DNA of 64,000 bases, from positions 159,913-223,912 of the forward strand of contig NZ_JADRCR010000008.1 of the NCBI RefSeq assembly GCF_016649425.1, written 5' to 3'. The position numbers and the translations under genes are program-made. Positions 1 to 10,332 of this stretch are shown piece after piece (the stretch's first letter is position 1; every line of letters begins with the position of its first letter). A model generated the notes under the pieces. It was not told the DNA's origin. It saw only the letters and a list, made by a program, of their open reading frames with translations, and did not search any database. The DNA is from Limnobaculum allomyrinae. GTDB lineage: Bacteria; Pseudomonadota; Gammaproteobacteria; Enterobacterales; Enterobacteriaceae.

Positions 1-1091
1 GCATTGAGATTAAAGGTATTAATAAATACTTTGACCAAACCAGAGTCTTGCAGGACATCTCTCTGGATATCCATTCCGGTGAAATGCTGGCGCTGCTAGG
101 GCCATCCGGTTCTGGCAAAACAACGCTGTTGAGAATTATTGCCGGGTTGGAGTATCAAAGTGCTGGTCTGCTGAGTTTTAACGGCAAAGATGTTAGCCGC
201 CTTCATGCCCGGGATCGTCAGGTTGGTTTTGTCTTCCAGCACTATGCGTTATTCCGTCATATGACAGTGTTCGATAATGTTGCCTTTGGCTTGACGGTAC
301 TGCCTCGTCGTGAGCGTCCAACCGCCGCAGCAATTAAGCAAAAAGTCGATGGCCTGCTGGAAATGGTACAACTGAGCCATCTGGCAAATCGTTTTCCTTC
401 CCAACTATCCGGCGGTCAGCGCCAGCGGGTAGCACTGGCACGGGCACTGGCAGTCGACCCACAAATTCTATTGCTGGATGAACCCTTTGGCGCATTGGAT
501 GCGCAGGTGCGTAAAGAACTACGTACCTGGCTGCGCCAGTTACATGAAGAGCTAAAATTTACCAGCGTATTTGTGACTCACGATCAGGAAGAAGCGATGG
601 AAATTGCCGATCGGGTAGTGGTGATGAGTCAGGGGCACATTGAGCAGGTTGGCACACCGGATGAGGTGATGCGCGAACCGGAAAGCCGCTTTGTGCTTGA
701 GTTTCTTGGTGAAGTTAACCAGATTAAGGCAGAAATTAAAGGTAATCGCTTATTGGTGGGACAACATCACTGGCCGTTGGAAGTATCGCCAATACATCAG
801 GGTGCCGTGGAGCTCTATTTACGCCCGTGGGAAATAGAGCTAAGTGCACAACCTACATCGCGTTGTGTATTGCCGGTACAGGTAACGGATATTATCCCGA
901 AGGGTCATTACTGGCAGCTCACATTGCAACCATCGGGCTGGCAACAAACGCCACTTAGCGTTACCTTTAGTCATGAACATGGCGTACCGCCACAAAAAGG
1001 CGAGCGCTACTATATTGGAGGAGAGCGGGCGCGACTGTACGCCGGGGACAAATTGCTGCTACAAAGCTATCCCTACGCAAAAAGTGCCTGA
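1..1091 (+). CDS. cysA: sulfate/thiosulfate ABC transporter ATP-binding subunit CysA (5' end cut by window)
   Basis: ATPase of the CysUWA-Sbp/CysP sulfate and thiosulfate importer; it acts at the cytoplasmic face of the inner membrane and feeds cysteine synthesis. The reading frame is open from base 3 (Ile-Glu-Ile-Lys), so only about two codons, including the start, lie outside the window. Visible motifs are Walker A (GPSGSGKTT), the signature [15 protein letters not shown], Walker B ([12 protein letters not shown]) and the switch His in VFVTHDQEE. The C-terminal third is the TOBE-like regulatory domain. The complete protein would be about 364 residues, as in E. coli (365). cysM follows closely, as in the E. 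coli cysPUWAM operon; CysB control is known there but no site is visible here. Confidence 0.96.
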   Translation, partial: IEIKGINKYFDQTRVLQDISLDIHSGEMLALLGPSGSGKTTLLRIIAGLEYQSAGLLSFNGKDVSRLHARDRQVGFVFQHYALFRHMTVFDNVAFGLTVLPRRERPTAAAIKQKVDGLLEMVQLSHLANRFPSQLSGGQRQRVALARALAVDPQILLLDEPFGALDAQVRKELRTWLRQLHEELKFTSVFVTHDQEEAMEIADRVVVMSQGHIEQVGTPDEVMREPESRFVLEFLGEVNQIKAEIKGNRLLVGQHHWPLEVSPIHQGAVELYLRPWEIELSAQPTSRCVLPVQVTDIIPKGHYWQLTLQPSGWQQTPLSVTFSHEHGVPPQKGERYYIGGERARLYAGDKLLLQSYPYAKSA

Positions 1092-1130
1092 GGCCTCTAT
1101 GTGAATAGCTATCTGCATTCGGGAAAGCAT

Positions 1131-2015
1131 GTGTCAACTTTAGAAGACTATATTGGAAAGACGCCGCTGGTCAGGTTACAGCGGCTGACAGAAGAGCTGG
1201 AAAGCGAAGTTTGGGTTAAGTTGGAAGGTAATAACCCGGCAGGGTCGGTGAAAGACCGTGCTGCGTTATCAATGATCCTGCGGGCTGAACAGCGGGGTGA
1301 GATTCATCCGGGCGATAGACTGATTGAAGCTACCAGTGGTAATACCGGCATTGCATTAGCAATGATTGCTGCGCTGAAGGGGTATTCTCTGCGTTTGATT
1401 ATGCCTGACAATATGAGCCGCGAGCGTCAGGCTTCTATGCGTGCTTATGGGGCGGAGTTAATTTTGGTCAGCCGTGAACAAGGAATGGAAGGTGCCCGTG
1501 ATCTGGCGCAGCAGATGGCCGCGGAGGGACAGGGGAAGATCCTCGATCAGTTCAATAACGATGATAACCCTTATGCACACTTCACTACTACCGGCCCGGA
1601 AATCTGGCAGCAAACTTCCGGTCAGGTTAGTCACTTTGTTTCCAGTATGGGAACCACCGGAACAATCACTGGTGTTAGCCGCTATTTGAAATCACAAAAT
1701 CCTGCTGTTCAGGTTATCGGTTTACAACCTGCGGAAGGCAGTAGTATTCCGGGTATCAGGCGTTGGTCTCCCGGGTATCTACCGGGTATTTTTCGTCCTG
1801 AACTGGTCGATACGGTTATGGATATCAGCCAGGTGGAGGCGGAATTTACAATGAAGCAGTTGGCGATGCGTGAAGGTATTTTTTGCGGAGTAAGTTCCGG
1901 CGGTGCTGTTGCCGGGGCATTACGTATTGCTGCTCAGCATAAAAATGCGGTGATTGTGACGGTTATTTGCGATCGTGGGGATCGGTATTTGTCGACTGGC
2001 GTGTTTGATGATTAG
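1131..2015 (+). CDS. cysM: cysteine synthase B (O-acetylserine sulfhydrylase B)
   Basis: PLP enzyme that joins O-acetylserine with sulfide or thiosulfate to make cysteine or S-sulfocysteine. The PLP lysine is K41 in GSVKDRAA, followed by the substrate loop [12 protein letters not shown] and the phosphate-binding loop MGTTGTITG. I chose the GTG at 1131 because the protein then begins MSTLEDYIGKTPLV like the family. A GTG at 1101 in the same frame would add ten unaligned residues. A GGGA motif precedes 1131. The product is 294 residues, slightly shorter at the C-terminus than E. coli CysM (303). It closes the cysA operon; a second paralogue, cysK, lies at 10877. Confidence 0.95.
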   Translation: MSTLEDYIGKTPLVRLQRLTEELESEVWVKLEGNNPAGSVKDRAALSMILRAEQRGEIHPGDRLIEATSGNTGIALAMIAALKGYSLRLIMPDNMSRERQASMRAYGAELILVSREQGMEGARDLAQQMAAEGQGKILDQFNNDDNPYAHFTTTGPEIWQQTSGQVSHFVSSMGTTGTITGVSRYLKSQNPAVQVIGLQPAEGSSIPGIRRWSPGYLPGIFRPELVDTVMDISQVEAEFTMKQLAMREGIFCGVSSGGAVAGALRIAAQHKNAVIVTVICDRGDRYLSTGVFDD

Positions 2016-2036
2016 TGTTGAATATTATTGATGATG

Positions 2037-2068
2037 GATGCCCACCGTTGTTGTGGGCATCTTGTTTT
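2037..2068 (+). terminator. Rho-independent terminator after cysM
   Basis: A nine-base stem, GATGCCCAC paired with GTGGGCATC across a seven-base loop, is followed by TTGTTTT. It lies between the convergent cysM and macB genes. The T-run is on the plus strand, so it mainly ends the cys operon. Confidence 0.85.
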
Positions 2069-2078
2069 ATGAAAAGTG

Positions 2079-4040
2079 TTATTCTCGTTCCAGAGCGTTA
2101 ATAGGATCCATTCTTGCGGCTCTGCGAGCCGGAAAGAATCCAAATACCATCCCAATCATGGTTGAACATACAAATGCAGCAATGATTGACGTTATGGAGT
2201 AGACCATAGAAAAGCTGCTGACCAGTTGGTCAAAGATAACGCCAACACCTAACGCCAATCCTACACCTAAAGCACCACCTAACAGGCAGACCAGAATCGC
2301 TTCAATCAGGAATTGTTGCATAATATCGCTGGAGCGAGCACCAACGGCCATACGCACTCCAATTTCTCTGGTTCGTTCAGTGACTGAAACCAGCATAATA
2401 TTCATTACGCCAATCCCCCCCACTATCAAAGAGATAACAGCAATCATAGAAACTAGCAGCGTCAGGGCTGCAGTAGTACTTTCAATGGTCTGTCGGATAC
2501 TGTCAGTGTTCAGGATAAAGAAGTCCTGAGTGCCGTGACGCTGGGTCAATAATTTGGTGACCCCCTGTTCTGCCACATCCATATCAATATCGTCTTTGAT
2601 ACGTACTGTGATACTTCTCAGATACGACTGACCAAGCATACGTTTCATCACGGTAGTATAGGGCAGCCAGACTTCAAGGTTTTCACTGCTGCCAAAACCA
2701 CTCTGTTGCTCTTCCGCCACGCCAATAATACGGGCTGGTAAATTACCTAACAGTATTACCTGTCCAACCGGGTTACTGTTTTTACCAAACAGTTTTTCTT
2801 TGGTGTTAGAGTCAATTACGACATCCTGAGCCAGAGAATCAACACTGGTCTGGCTGAAGGCCATTCCCAGTTCCATTTTATAACCGCGTACATCAAAGAA
2901 CTGTTGACCGACACCGTTTACCGTTCCGGTGACCGACTGATTGTCCACACGAAAAGTGGTGGAAGTAGAAACACTGGGGGTTACGCTATGAACATAGCTT
3001 TGCTGGCTTAAGGCATCTGCATCAGTTCCACGCAGTGTGTGTATGGTAGAAGCTTTGCGATCACCAAAATCCTTACCGGGAAAGACCTCCAGCGTACTGG
3101 TACCCATCGAACTGATATCAGCCAGAATTTTCTGACGAGAACCTTCCCCTAATGCCACTACGGAAACTACCGAAGCGATACCAATAATAATCCCTAACAT
3201 AGTCAGGAAGGTGCGTAAGCGCTGGGAAAACATAGCCAGTAACGCCATTTTAAAGGCGTCAACAAACCGATCCCGTAGCGCAAACCAACCGTTATTGGTT
3301 TTGGTTGCATGGGATGATGATGACGACTTTTTAACGGTATCTTCTGGTTCTTTATGTACTTTTCTATCGGCGATGATATTACCATCGCTGATTTCAATGA
3401 TACGTTCGGCGTGTTCTGCAATTTGCATATCGTGGGTAACAATGACCACGGTATGCCCCTGGCTGTGCAAGTCTTTAAGAATCTTTAGTACTTCTTGCCC
3501 ACTGTGTTTGTCTAAGGCGCCGGTAGGTTCATCCGCCAGAATTATCTGTCCGCCATTCATCAGTGCACGGGCAATACTCACACGCTGCTGTTGACCGCCG
3601 GAGAGCTGACTTGGGCGATAGCTGGTACGTTCATCTAAACCCAGGCGGGTTAAGAGCGCTACGGCTCGCTCCTTGCGTTTTTGACGCTCGGTTCCTGCAT
3701 AGATAGCAGGTACTTCGACATTATCCGCAGCAGTCAGATCACCCAGCAGGTGATAACGCTGAAAGATAAAGCCAAAGTGTTCACGGCGCAACTCTGCTAA
3801 GTCATCGGGTGCCAGTTCATTAGTTGCCCGTCCGGCAATGCGGTAAGTACCACCGCTTGGCTTATCCAGACAGCCAAGAATATTCATCAGTGTTGATTTA
3901 CCTGAACCGGAGGCGCCAACAATCGCGACCATTTCACCAGAATAAATCGTTAGATTGATCCCTTTCAAAACGGTAACGGTTTGTTCACCCGCCGGAAACT
4001 GGCGGGAAATGTTATCCAGTTGCAGTAACGGTTGACTCAT
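2079..4040 (-). CDS. macB: MacB-type ABC transporter, fused ATPase and permease
   Basis: Inner-membrane component of the MacA-MacB-TolC tripartite pump, which exports macrolides, heat-stable enterotoxin or related substrates from the periplasm. Residues 1-230 form the ATPase: Walker [10 protein letters not shown], signature [15 protein letters not shown], Walker [13 protein letters not shown]. Then come a first transmembrane helix (about 268-292, [20 protein letters not shown]), a large periplasmic domain, and three C-terminal helices. The family motif [16 protein letters not shown] is present. At 653 residues it matches E. coli MacB (648). A Ser-rich linker ([14 protein letters not shown]) joins the ATPase to helix 1. 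It starts 4 bp after the macA stop, so the two form one operon. No tolC is nearby. Confidence 0.93.
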   Translation of the reverse strand: MSQPLLQLDNISRQFPAGEQTVTVLKGINLTIYSGEMVAIVGASGSGKSTLMNILGCLDKPSGGTYRIAGRATNELAPDDLAELRREHFGFIFQRYHLLGDLTAADNVEVPAIYAGTERQKRKERAVALLTRLGLDERTSYRPSQLSGGQQQRVSIARALMNGGQIILADEPTGALDKHSGQEVLKILKDLHSQGHTVVIVTHDMQIAEHAERIIEISDGNIIADRKVHKEPEDTVKKSSSSSHATKTNNGWFALRDRFVDAFKMALLAMFSQRLRTFLTMLGIIIGIASVVSVVALGEGSRQKILADISSMGTSTLEVFPGKDFGDRKASTIHTLRGTDADALSQQSYVHSVTPSVSTSTTFRVDNQSVTGTVNGVGQQFFDVRGYKMELGMAFSQTSVDSLAQDVVIDSNTKEKLFGKNSNPVGQVILLGNLPARIIGVAEEQQSGFGSSENLEVWLPYTTVMKRMLGQSYLRSITVRIKDDIDMDVAEQGVTKLLTQRHGTQDFFILNTDSIRQTIESTTAALTLLVSMIAVISLIVGGIGVMNIMLVSVTERTREIGVRMAVGARSSDIMQQFLIEAILVCLLGGALGVGLALGVGVIFDQLVSSFSMVYSITSIIAAFVCSTMIGMVFGFFPARRAARMDPINALERE

Positions 4041-4044
4041 CAGA

Positions 4045-5235
4045 CTACATCCTCATCCGCATGCGTGCCGGTTGAGCTGAACCCGAACCACCGGTTTCAC
4101 TAATAATGACATTTTCGCCTTCTTCCAGGCCGGAAATAATCTGTACATCAACATTATTATTAATGCCGGTTTTGACTTTTTTCTGGACGACGTTTCCTGA
4201 AGCGTCAACAACCTGAACGCTGGCGTTTCCCTGATTATCCGTGTCATTAAGCGCAGTGGTTGGGATCACGATGGTGTCTTTAGCCTGATCCAGAACAATA
4301 TAGACTTGAGCCGTCATGGAAATACGCAACTTGCCATCCGGGTTTTCCACATCGAACAGACCATTGTAGTAAATTGCTGTGGTGGTAGAGCTGGATGAGC
4401 TGGTCGTGGTGGTATCGCTGTTGTTAATCGAGTCTGGTGCCGGCTCTATGGCGCGTAATTTGGCGCTATAATGCTTGCCGGGCTCACCCAGAATCGTAAA
4501 GTAAACCGGCATGCCGGTTTTAACTTTAGGCACGTCGGCTTCGGAAATTTGCGCTTCGATGGTCATGGTATCCAACTGAGCAACTTTCAGGATAGTTGGG
4601 GCACTTTGCACGGCGTTAACCGTTTGGCCTTCTTCAACCGGAATAGCGACTACGACACCATCAATAGGGGAGCTGATTTTGGTATAGCCAAGATTCAATT
4701 TGGCGGTATCCATAGCGATTTGCGCCTGAATAATTTGCGCATCCAGAGATTCTATCTCTGCCTTAGTGGCATCCAGTTGGGCTTTAGCCGCATCGTAATC
4801 TGCCTGAGCGCCAACACCTTTTGCCAGAATCTGGCTTTGGCGATTGAAGGCTAATTGATTGTTTTTCAGTGTGGCTAATTTGGCCTGGCGTTGGGCTTGT
4901 ACGCTTTTTAACCCAGCCTCAGCATTGTGCAAATCATTGTTTTGCGGTAGGTCATCGATTTCTGCTAACGCTTGTCCTTTGGTGACTTTATCACCCAGTT
5001 CCACATGTAGCGCTTTAATTTGGCCTGAAACCTGGGCACCTACATTAACCTGTTTTAAGGCTTTAATAGAGCCGTCTGCCAGAACGGTTTGCTCTATACT
5101 GGTCTTCGTTGCCGGGGTAGTAATATAGTTAGGTTTTACCACTTCGGGAAAAAAGAATAGTTTTATCAACCAACCGGCGATCAAAATGGCTGCAAGAATC
5201 AGCACATATCGAAGTTTGGATGTAGGTAATTGCAT
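4045..5235 (-). CDS. macA: MacA-type periplasmic adaptor of an efflux pump
   Basis: Membrane-fusion protein linking MacB to an outer-membrane channel. It has an N-terminal anchor (about 10-30, [20 protein letters not shown]), a biotinyl-lipoyl-like domain split by an alpha-helical hairpin (about 100-185, rich in Gln/Ala/Lys), and beta-barrel and membrane-proximal domains. At 396 residues it is longer than E. coli MacA (371). Part of the excess is a Ser/Thr run near residues 270-285 and a C-terminal tail ending in alternating Arg-Met. It is the first gene of the macAB operon and is transcribed away from the two-component genes at 5503, sharing a 267 bp control region with them. The substrate cannot be told from sequence. 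Confidence 0.92.
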   Translation of the reverse strand: MQLPTSKLRYVLILAAILIAGWLIKLFFFPEVVKPNYITTPATKTSIEQTVLADGSIKALKQVNVGAQVSGQIKALHVELGDKVTKGQALAEIDDLPQNNDLHNAEAGLKSVQAQRQAKLATLKNNQLAFNRQSQILAKGVGAQADYDAAKAQLDATKAEIESLDAQIIQAQIAMDTAKLNLGYTKISSPIDGVVVAIPVEEGQTVNAVQSAPTILKVAQLDTMTIEAQISEADVPKVKTGMPVYFTILGEPGKHYSAKLRAIEPAPDSINNSDTTTTSSSSSTTTAIYYNGLFDVENPDGKLRISMTAQVYIVLDQAKDTIVIPTTALNDTDNQGNASVQVVDASGNVVQKKVKTGINNNVDVQIISGLEEGENVIISETGGSGSAQPARMRMRM

Positions 5236-5362
5236 AAGTTTCAGTTGCCTTAAAAGTACTAAATATTGAATAAAAACCTGAGGACGTCACTGTCCGCTGT
5301 TAATAATGCACTAATGTACAACGAGTTTATGGCATCAGGGGTAAGCTCATCATAAGGAAAGT

Positions 5363-5378
5363 GTAAGGTTTAAGTAAA
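5363..5378. promoter_or_regulatory. candidate CpxR-like direct repeat in the macA/regulator divergent region
   Basis: GTAAG, six bases, then GTAAA. This resembles the CpxR box (two GTAAA units separated by a short spacer). It lies between macA (start 5235) and the response-regulator gene (start 5503), where a site controlling either operon would be expected. It is a short motif and could be chance. Confidence 0.35.
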
Positions 5379-5502
5379 AGTAGCTGCATATTACAACCGA
5401 AGACGTAAGAATGATAAAAAATATATCCGTTATCTTGCGAGATCCCTGTCTTTTTGCGGCATGAAACATAACGAATATAAACATAATAATCAGGAGAAGG
5501 GC

Positions 5503-6180
5503 ATGAAAATTCTTTTGGTCGATGATGATGTAGAACTTGGCAGTATGCTGCGGGAATACCTACAGGCGGAAGGTTTCTCGGCTACCGTTGCTTTAACCGG
5601 ACAGGCGGGAATTGATGGCGCTATGTCAGGTGATTATGCCGCCATGATTCTGGATATTATGCTGCCGGACATGAGTGGTATTGATGTACTGAACAAAGTA
5701 CGTAAAAAAAGCCGTTTACCTATCATCATGTTGACGGCGAAAGGGGACAATATCGATCGTGTCATTGGGCTGGAGATGGGCGCGGATGATTATGTACCTA
5801 AGCCTTGTTATCCACGCGAGTTGGTAGCGCGATTACGTGCGGTATTGCGTCGCTTTGAAGAGCATGTTGAGCCTCAGGATGAAGCGATTATTTGTCTGGG
5901 GGACTTATGTCTGGATGCATCTCAACGTACCAGTGCATGGAAGGACGAGGCTTTTGAATTAACCGCGTCTGAATTTAATTTACTCATGCTGTTAATGAAA
6001 GAGAAAGACCGGGTAGTCTCTAAAGACGAACTGTCTGAACAGGGATTGGGGCGACCACGAGAAGCTTATGACCGTAGTGTTGATGTTCATATCAGTAATA
6101 TTCGACAGAAACTGAGTCAGATTGCTGGCGATACTTTATCGATTGAGACTGTGCGTAGCATTGGCTACCGCATCAGGTAA
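5503..6180 (+). CDS. OmpR-family response regulator, CpxR-like
   Basis: Cytoplasmic transcription factor activated by phosphorylation. The receiver domain (1-120) shows the acidic pocket DDD (7-9), phospho-acceptor D51 in LDIMLPDMSG, the switch Thr in MLTAKGD and the conserved Lys in VPKPCYPREL. The C-terminal winged helix (about 130-225) has the family ending RSIGYRI. The frame is open from 5461, but I start at ATG 5503 because AGGAGA lies just upstream and the protein then begins MKILLVDDD; the result is 225 residues. The histidine kinase follows 6 bp downstream. The pair is CpxRA-like but not in the usual cpx locus, so a macAB-specific role is an inference. Confidence 0.88.
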   Translation: MKILLVDDDVELGSMLREYLQAEGFSATVALTGQAGIDGAMSGDYAAMILDIMLPDMSGIDVLNKVRKKSRLPIIMLTAKGDNIDRVIGLEMGADDYVPKPCYPRELVARLRAVLRRFEEHVEPQDEAIICLGDLCLDASQRTSAWKDEAFELTASEFNLLMLLMKEKDRVVSKDELSEQGLGRPREAYDRSVDVHISNIRQKLSQIAGDTLSIETVRSIGYRIR

Positions 6181-6186
6181 TAAATT

Positions 6187-7524
6187 ATGCGTCGAAGCCT
6201 GTTTTGGAAAATTTTAATTGGTTTCTGGGTAACCTTTATTGTGATTACTCAGGCGGTGTGGCTGGTGTTTTACTATTATGCCAGTCAGAAAGAGCCGTTT
6301 GAAAATCGGATCGCTAATCGTATCGTTTCGCTCCAATTTACCTCAGCGGTCACCGTGCTGGAAACCGAAGGTATTGATGGACTTAATCGTATGACAGACG
6401 GATGGCCGACTATCGATCAACGCCATATTGCAGTCATCCCACTGAAAATTCCATTAACTCAGAATCCTCGGCGAACATCATTAATTCCTCTAACGGATGA
6501 CGTGAGAGTGGAGCACGTTAAAGGCGGAGATGGTAAATACTATCTGTTGAAATATGATGTGGAGGCACTCAGGAAAGAGTACCGTCCAAATCGCTCAGGC
6601 AGGGTGCTGTTTTTCAATATTCCTAATCCATTATTGATATTAGGTGGCATAGGCGGTTTCCTGTTTAGTTTTATATTGGCATGGCACTTAACTCGTCCAA
6701 TGCGCCTACTGAGATCTGGTTTCGATCGGGTTGCTCAGGGAGATCTGGATGTGCGCCTTTATCCGGTGATGAATAAACGTCGCGATGAGCTTAGCGATAT
6801 GGCGCGTGATTTCGACTCTATGGTGGAGCGCTTAAAGTTGTTGGTAGGGGCAAGAGAAGCATTATTGCACGATGTTTCTCATGAATTACGTACTCCGCTG
6901 GCGCGTTTGCAGTTAGCCATAGGATTAGCGCGGCAGAATCCTCAAAATGTCGAAAATTCACTACAACGGATTGAACATGAATCAGTGCGCCTGGATAAAA
7001 TGATAGGTGAGCTGCTGACCCTGTCTCGTACTGATGCTGCCGGTATTTCGGATGAAGAGTATTTTGACCTGTATGGTTTACTCGAAGCGGTGGTCAGCGA
7101 TGTACGTTATGAAGCTCAGGTGCCTGACGTTGAGATTATTCTTGAGGCCGACGATGCCGTCAAAGAAGATGCCACAATAAAAGGCAACTCTGAATTGATG
7201 AGACGTGCGGTAGAAAATATTGTGCGCAATGGGTTACGTTTTTCTAAAGGCGGACAGCAAATTCGTGTGGTATTGAGCAAAGTTGAAAGTGAGTTTGTCA
7301 TTAAGGTTAGCGATCAGGGGCCTGGTGTCGATGAAGATAAGCTTTCCAGCATTTTTGATCCGTTTGTCCGGGTAAAATCAGCTGCTTCAGGTAAAGGGTA
7401 TGGACTTGGGTTGGCGATTGCCCGAAAAGTTGTTAATGCCCACGGAGGTATCATCGAAGCCAGGAATGGTATTGATGGTGGATTGGTTATCGATATCCAT
7501 CTTCCACTTTGGGAGAACCATTGA
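6187..7524 (+). CDS. sensor histidine kinase, CpxA-like
   Basis: Inner-membrane kinase partner of the preceding regulator. The layout is TM1 (about 8-30), a periplasmic sensor of roughly 110 residues (32-145), TM2 (146-167), HAMP (168-220), and HisKA with H232 in VSHELRTPLARLQ. The HATPase domain has an N-box (RRAVENIVRNGL), a G1 box (DQGPGVD) and a G2 box (GKGYGLGLAIA). The 445 residues are normal for this family (CpxA is 457). The periplasmic part shows no recognised ligand-binding fold. It overlaps no gene and ends before a bidirectional terminator shared with crr. Confidence 0.9.
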   Translation: MRRSLFWKILIGFWVTFIVITQAVWLVFYYYASQKEPFENRIANRIVSLQFTSAVTVLETEGIDGLNRMTDGWPTIDQRHIAVIPLKIPLTQNPRRTSLIPLTDDVRVEHVKGGDGKYYLLKYDVEALRKEYRPNRSGRVLFFNIPNPLLILGGIGGFLFSFILAWHLTRPMRLLRSGFDRVAQGDLDVRLYPVMNKRRDELSDMARDFDSMVERLKLLVGAREALLHDVSHELRTPLARLQLAIGLARQNPQNVENSLQRIEHESVRLDKMIGELLTLSRTDAAGISDEEYFDLYGLLEAVVSDVRYEAQVPDVEIILEADDAVKEDATIKGNSELMRRAVENIVRNGLRFSKGGQQIRVVLSKVESEFVIKVSDQGPGVDEDKLSSIFDPFVRVKSAASGKGYGLGLAIARKVVNAHGGIIEARNGIDGGLVIDIHLPLWENH

Positions 7525-7546
7525 AGCAAGTGAGAATTGAACAAAT

Positions 7547-7575
7547 AAAAACGGCGCCTTCTGGCGCCGTTTTTA
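7547..7575. terminator. bidirectional terminator between the histidine kinase gene and crr
   Basis: ACGGCGCC and GGCGCCGT form an eight-base GC-rich stem with a four-base loop. The stem is flanked by an A-run on the left and a T-run on the right, so it can stop transcription from both convergent genes. Confidence 0.9.
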
Positions 7576-7590
7576 TTTAAAACTTAATCA

Positions 7591-8100
7591 TTACTTCTTA
7601 ATACGAATAACCGGCGTTTCTCCCACGACAACGCTGCCGCTAAGCTTAGTTAGCTCTTTGATTTCATCCATATTAGAGATTACTACAGGTGTCAGCGTAG
7701 ACTTGGCTTTCTCTTCAAGTAAGGCCAGATCAAATTCGATCACTAAATCGCCTTTCTTGACGTGTTGGCCTTCTTCAGCAATACGCTTGAAGCCTTCACC
7801 TTTCAGTTCAACGGTATCAATACCGAAGTGAACAAACAGTTCAATACCACTATCAGATTCGATAGAGAACGCATGGTTAGTTTCGAAGATTTTACCAATG
7901 GTGCCATCAACAGGAGCAACCATTTTGTTGCCGGTTGGTTTAATCGCAATACCATCACCAACGATTTTTTCAGCAAATACAACATCAGGCACATCTTCAA
8001 TGTTGACAATTTCACCGGACAGCGGAGCAACAATTTCAATGCTGCCTGCGTCTTTCTTATCATCAGAAACGAGTTGTTTCAGCTTGTCGAACAGACCCAT
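7591..8100 (-). CDS. crr: glucose-specific PTS enzyme IIA
   Basis: Soluble phosphocarrier that passes phosphate from HPr to glucose-type permeases. Its phosphorylation state controls adenylate cyclase and non-PTS permeases. At 169 residues it equals the E. coli protein. The two active-site histidines are H76 (FETNHAFS) and the phosphorylated H91 (LFVHFGID, His90 in mature numbering). It lies downstream of ptsI but 201 bp away, where E. coli has a gap of only a few tens of bases. The enlarged gap contains a strong palindrome. The truncated murP permease (46802) is of the type that would receive phosphate from this protein. Confidence 0.97.
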   Translation of the reverse strand: MGLFDKLKQLVSDDKKDAGSIEIVAPLSGEIVNIEDVPDVVFAEKIVGDGIAIKPTGNKMVAPVDGTIGKIFETNHAFSIESDSGIELFVHFGIDTVELKGEGFKRIAEEGQHVKKGDLVIEFDLALLEEKAKSTLTPVVISNMDEIKELTKLSGSVVVGETPVIRIKK

Positions 8101-8174
8101 GATTTTCTCCTCAGCAATAATATTTTAATCGGCGTTGCCTTAATGCTTACCCATTAGACTATTTTACATGTTAT

Positions 8175-8250
8175 TTTGGGCCTGAGTAGTGGTTGATACC
8201 TTAATTATACGTTTGTCGCTTAAGGTATTTGTTCACTAACTCGGCCCAAA
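8175..8250. repeat. long imperfect palindrome between ptsI and crr
   Basis: Arms at 8175-8204 and 8220-8250 fold into a hairpin of about 25 pairs. There is an outer TTTGGGCC/GGCCCAAA block, then GAGT and AGTG blocks with single-base bulges, a small internal loop, an inner ATACCTTAA/TTAAGGTAT block, and a 15-base loop. On the transcribed (minus) strand the structure is not followed by a T-run, so it does not look like a terminator. It may be a processing or translation-control element in the crr leader, or a mobile palindromic unit. Confidence 0.75.
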
Positions 8251-8301
8251 GTGGCTGTAACAATAGCTGCTACAGGGATCGGCTTTTATTATAAAGCTAA
8301 C

Positions 8302-10029
8302 TTAGCAGAGCGTTTTTTCTTCAATGAATTTATTTACGATCGCTAATACCTGTTCCGCTGTTGGTTGTGCTAATGCATTTTCCGCCAGTGTTTTCACATC
8401 AGAATAGTTCGCATTACGAATAATTTTCTTGATGCGAGGTATAGAGATAGCACTCATACTAAACTCATCCAGGCCCATGCCGAGCAGCAACAGAGTTGCA
8501 CGTTCATCACCCGCTAACTCACCACACATCCCAGTCCATTTGCCTTCTTTATGAGAAGCATCGATAACCTGTTTGATTAAGGTTAACACAGATGGAGAGA
8601 GTGGGTTATAGAGATGAGAAATCAGCTCGTTGCCACGATCTACTGCCAGAGTATACTGGGTTAAGTCGTTTGTCCCAATACTAAAGAAATCAACTTCTTT
8701 TGCTAAATGGTGTGCAATAGTGGCTGCAGCAGGAGTTTCTACCATTACGCCCACTTCAATTGACTCATCAAAAGCAATATTCTCTTTTCTGAGCTGATCT
8801 TTTAGCATTTCCAACTCAGCTTTCAGTAAACGAACTTCTTCTACTGAAATGATCATTGGGAACATAATACGTAGCTTGCCGAAAGCAGATGCACGCAGAG
8901 TTGCACGCAACTGTGCATGAAGGATTTCTTTACGGTCTAAGCAGATACGAATAGCACGCCAGCCAAGGAATGGGTTTTCCTCTTTAGGCAAATTCATATA
9001 CGGCAGATCTTTATCGCCGCCAATGTCCATAGTACGCAGAATAACTGGCAAATCACCCATGGCTTCAACCACGGCTTTATAAGCCTGAAATTGCTCTTCT
9101 TCAGTTGGAAAAGCATCGCGATCCATAAACAGGAATTCAGTACGGTAGAGTCCAACGCCTTCAGCGCCATTACGCTCGGCACCAGGAACATCACGTACGG
9201 TACCGATGTTAGCGGCAACTTCTACCTGATGACCATCCAGCGTGATTGCCGGTAGATCTTTCAGTTTAGCTAACTCATTTTTATCACTCAGGTACTGAGC
9301 CTGAGCGGCCTTTAACTGATCGATGGTTTCTGCTGGTGGATTAACATAAACTTTGTTGTTGACGCAATCCAGAATCAGAAAATCACCATTTTTCACCTGC
9401 TTAGTGACATCATTGGTACCCACAATTGCAGGAATTTCCAGTGAACGCGCCATGATAGAGGTGTGGGAAGTACGACCACCTAAATCAGTGATAAAGCCAA
9501 GAACTTTATCCAGATTTAACTGAGCTGTCTCTGATGGCGTCAGATCGGTTGCAACCAGAATAGCTTCATCCTGAATAGCACCCAGATCGACAATCGTCAT
9601 ACCCAAAATGTTTTGTAATAAGCGCTTGCCAATATCACGGATATCAGCAGCGCGCTCTTTTAAGTATTCATCTTCCAGACTTTCAAGTTCGATCGCCTGA
9701 GCTTCAAACACGCCATGAGCGGCGGCATCAGCAGTTTCTAATTTCGTTTTGATTCGGCTTTCAACTTCCTGCTCGAGGTCTTCGTCCTCCAACAGCATGA
9801 TATGACCTTCAAAGATGGCCGCTTTTTCTTCACCGAACGTTTCGCTCGCTTTTTCCATGATGGCATTAAGCTGGGCGCTGGCTTTATCGCGACCAGCTTT
9901 AAAACGGGCGATTTCTTGCTCGATGTTATCGCTGGAAATCTTCTTGTTATTAATGACGATCGGATCGTCTTTTAATATAAGAGCCTTACCAAATGCAATG
10001 CCTGGAGATACTAGGATGCCTGAAATCAT
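8302..10029 (-). CDS. ptsI: PTS enzyme I (phosphoenolpyruvate-protein phosphotransferase)
   Basis: First enzyme of the phosphotransferase system: it takes phosphate from PEP onto a histidine and hands it to HPr. The protein is 575 residues, like E. coli. Active-site H189 sits in [13 protein letters not shown]. The PEP-binding half has [12 protein letters not shown], the [14 protein letters not shown] loop and the catalytic Cys in GMCGELAGD. ptsH is 45 bp upstream and crr downstream, the usual pts operon. Confidence 0.98.
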   Translation of the reverse strand: MISGILVSPGIAFGKALILKDDPIVINNKKISSDNIEQEIARFKAGRDKASAQLNAIMEKASETFGEEKAAIFEGHIMLLEDEDLEQEVESRIKTKLETADAAAHGVFEAQAIELESLEDEYLKERAADIRDIGKRLLQNILGMTIVDLGAIQDEAILVATDLTPSETAQLNLDKVLGFITDLGGRTSHTSIMARSLEIPAIVGTNDVTKQVKNGDFLILDCVNNKVYVNPPAETIDQLKAAQAQYLSDKNELAKLKDLPAITLDGHQVEVAANIGTVRDVPGAERNGAEGVGLYRTEFLFMDRDAFPTEEEQFQAYKAVVEAMGDLPVILRTMDIGGDKDLPYMNLPKEENPFLGWRAIRICLDRKEILHAQLRATLRASAFGKLRIMFPMIISVEEVRLLKAELEMLKDQLRKENIAFDESIEVGVMVETPAAATIAHHLAKEVDFFSIGTNDLTQYTLAVDRGNELISHLYNPLSPSVLTLIKQVIDASHKEGKWTGMCGELAGDERATLLLLGMGLDEFSMSAISIPRIKKIIRNANYSDVKTLAENALAQPTAEQVLAIVNKFIEEKTLC

Positions 10030-10074
10030 AAGCCTACCTTAATCTAAAACGGGTGTTAAAATGTAATACAGGGC

Positions 10075-10332
10075 TTATTCAAGTTCTGCCATTAATTTTA
10101 CAAGATGCTCAACAGCTTGTTGCTCATCTTCGCCTTCAGCTGAAATCGTTACTACAGTACCTTGAGTCAGGCCAAGAGTTTGTAATTTGAACAGGCTTTT
10201 AGCGCTGGAGCTCTTACCATTTGAAGTAACCGTGATATCAGAAGTAAAAGCTTTCGCTTCTTTTACGAACTGTGCTGCTGGGCGGGTATGCAGGCCGTTT
10301 GGCGCGGTTACTGTAACATCTTGCTGGAACAT
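10075..10332 (-). CDS. ptsH: PTS phosphocarrier protein HPr
   Basis: Small cytoplasmic phosphocarrier between enzyme I and the sugar-specific IIA proteins. Phosphorylated H15 lies in [11 protein letters not shown], and S46 is in the conserved KSLFKLQ segment. A start at 10344 would add Met-Arg-Ile-Thr. I use ATG 10332 because it gives the exact 85-residue HPr and has a GAGGA motif six bases upstream. It is the first gene of ptsH-ptsI-crr; the 544 bp upstream is non-coding. Confidence 0.97.
   Translation of the reverse strand: MFQQDVTVTAPNGLHTRPAAQFVKEAKAFTSDITVTSNGKSSSAKSLFKLQTLGLTQGTVVTISAEGEDEQQAVEHLVKLMAELE

Noticed and set aside
3211..3594. 127-codon open frame on the plus strand inside macB
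   Set aside because: Antisense shadow of a strongly conserved gene; no ribosome site or recognisable domain.
8199..8210. 12-base word CCTTAATTATAC shared with 12301-12312 upstream of the O-antigen locus
   Set aside because: AT-rich 12-mers recur by chance; the second copy lacks the palindrome partner.
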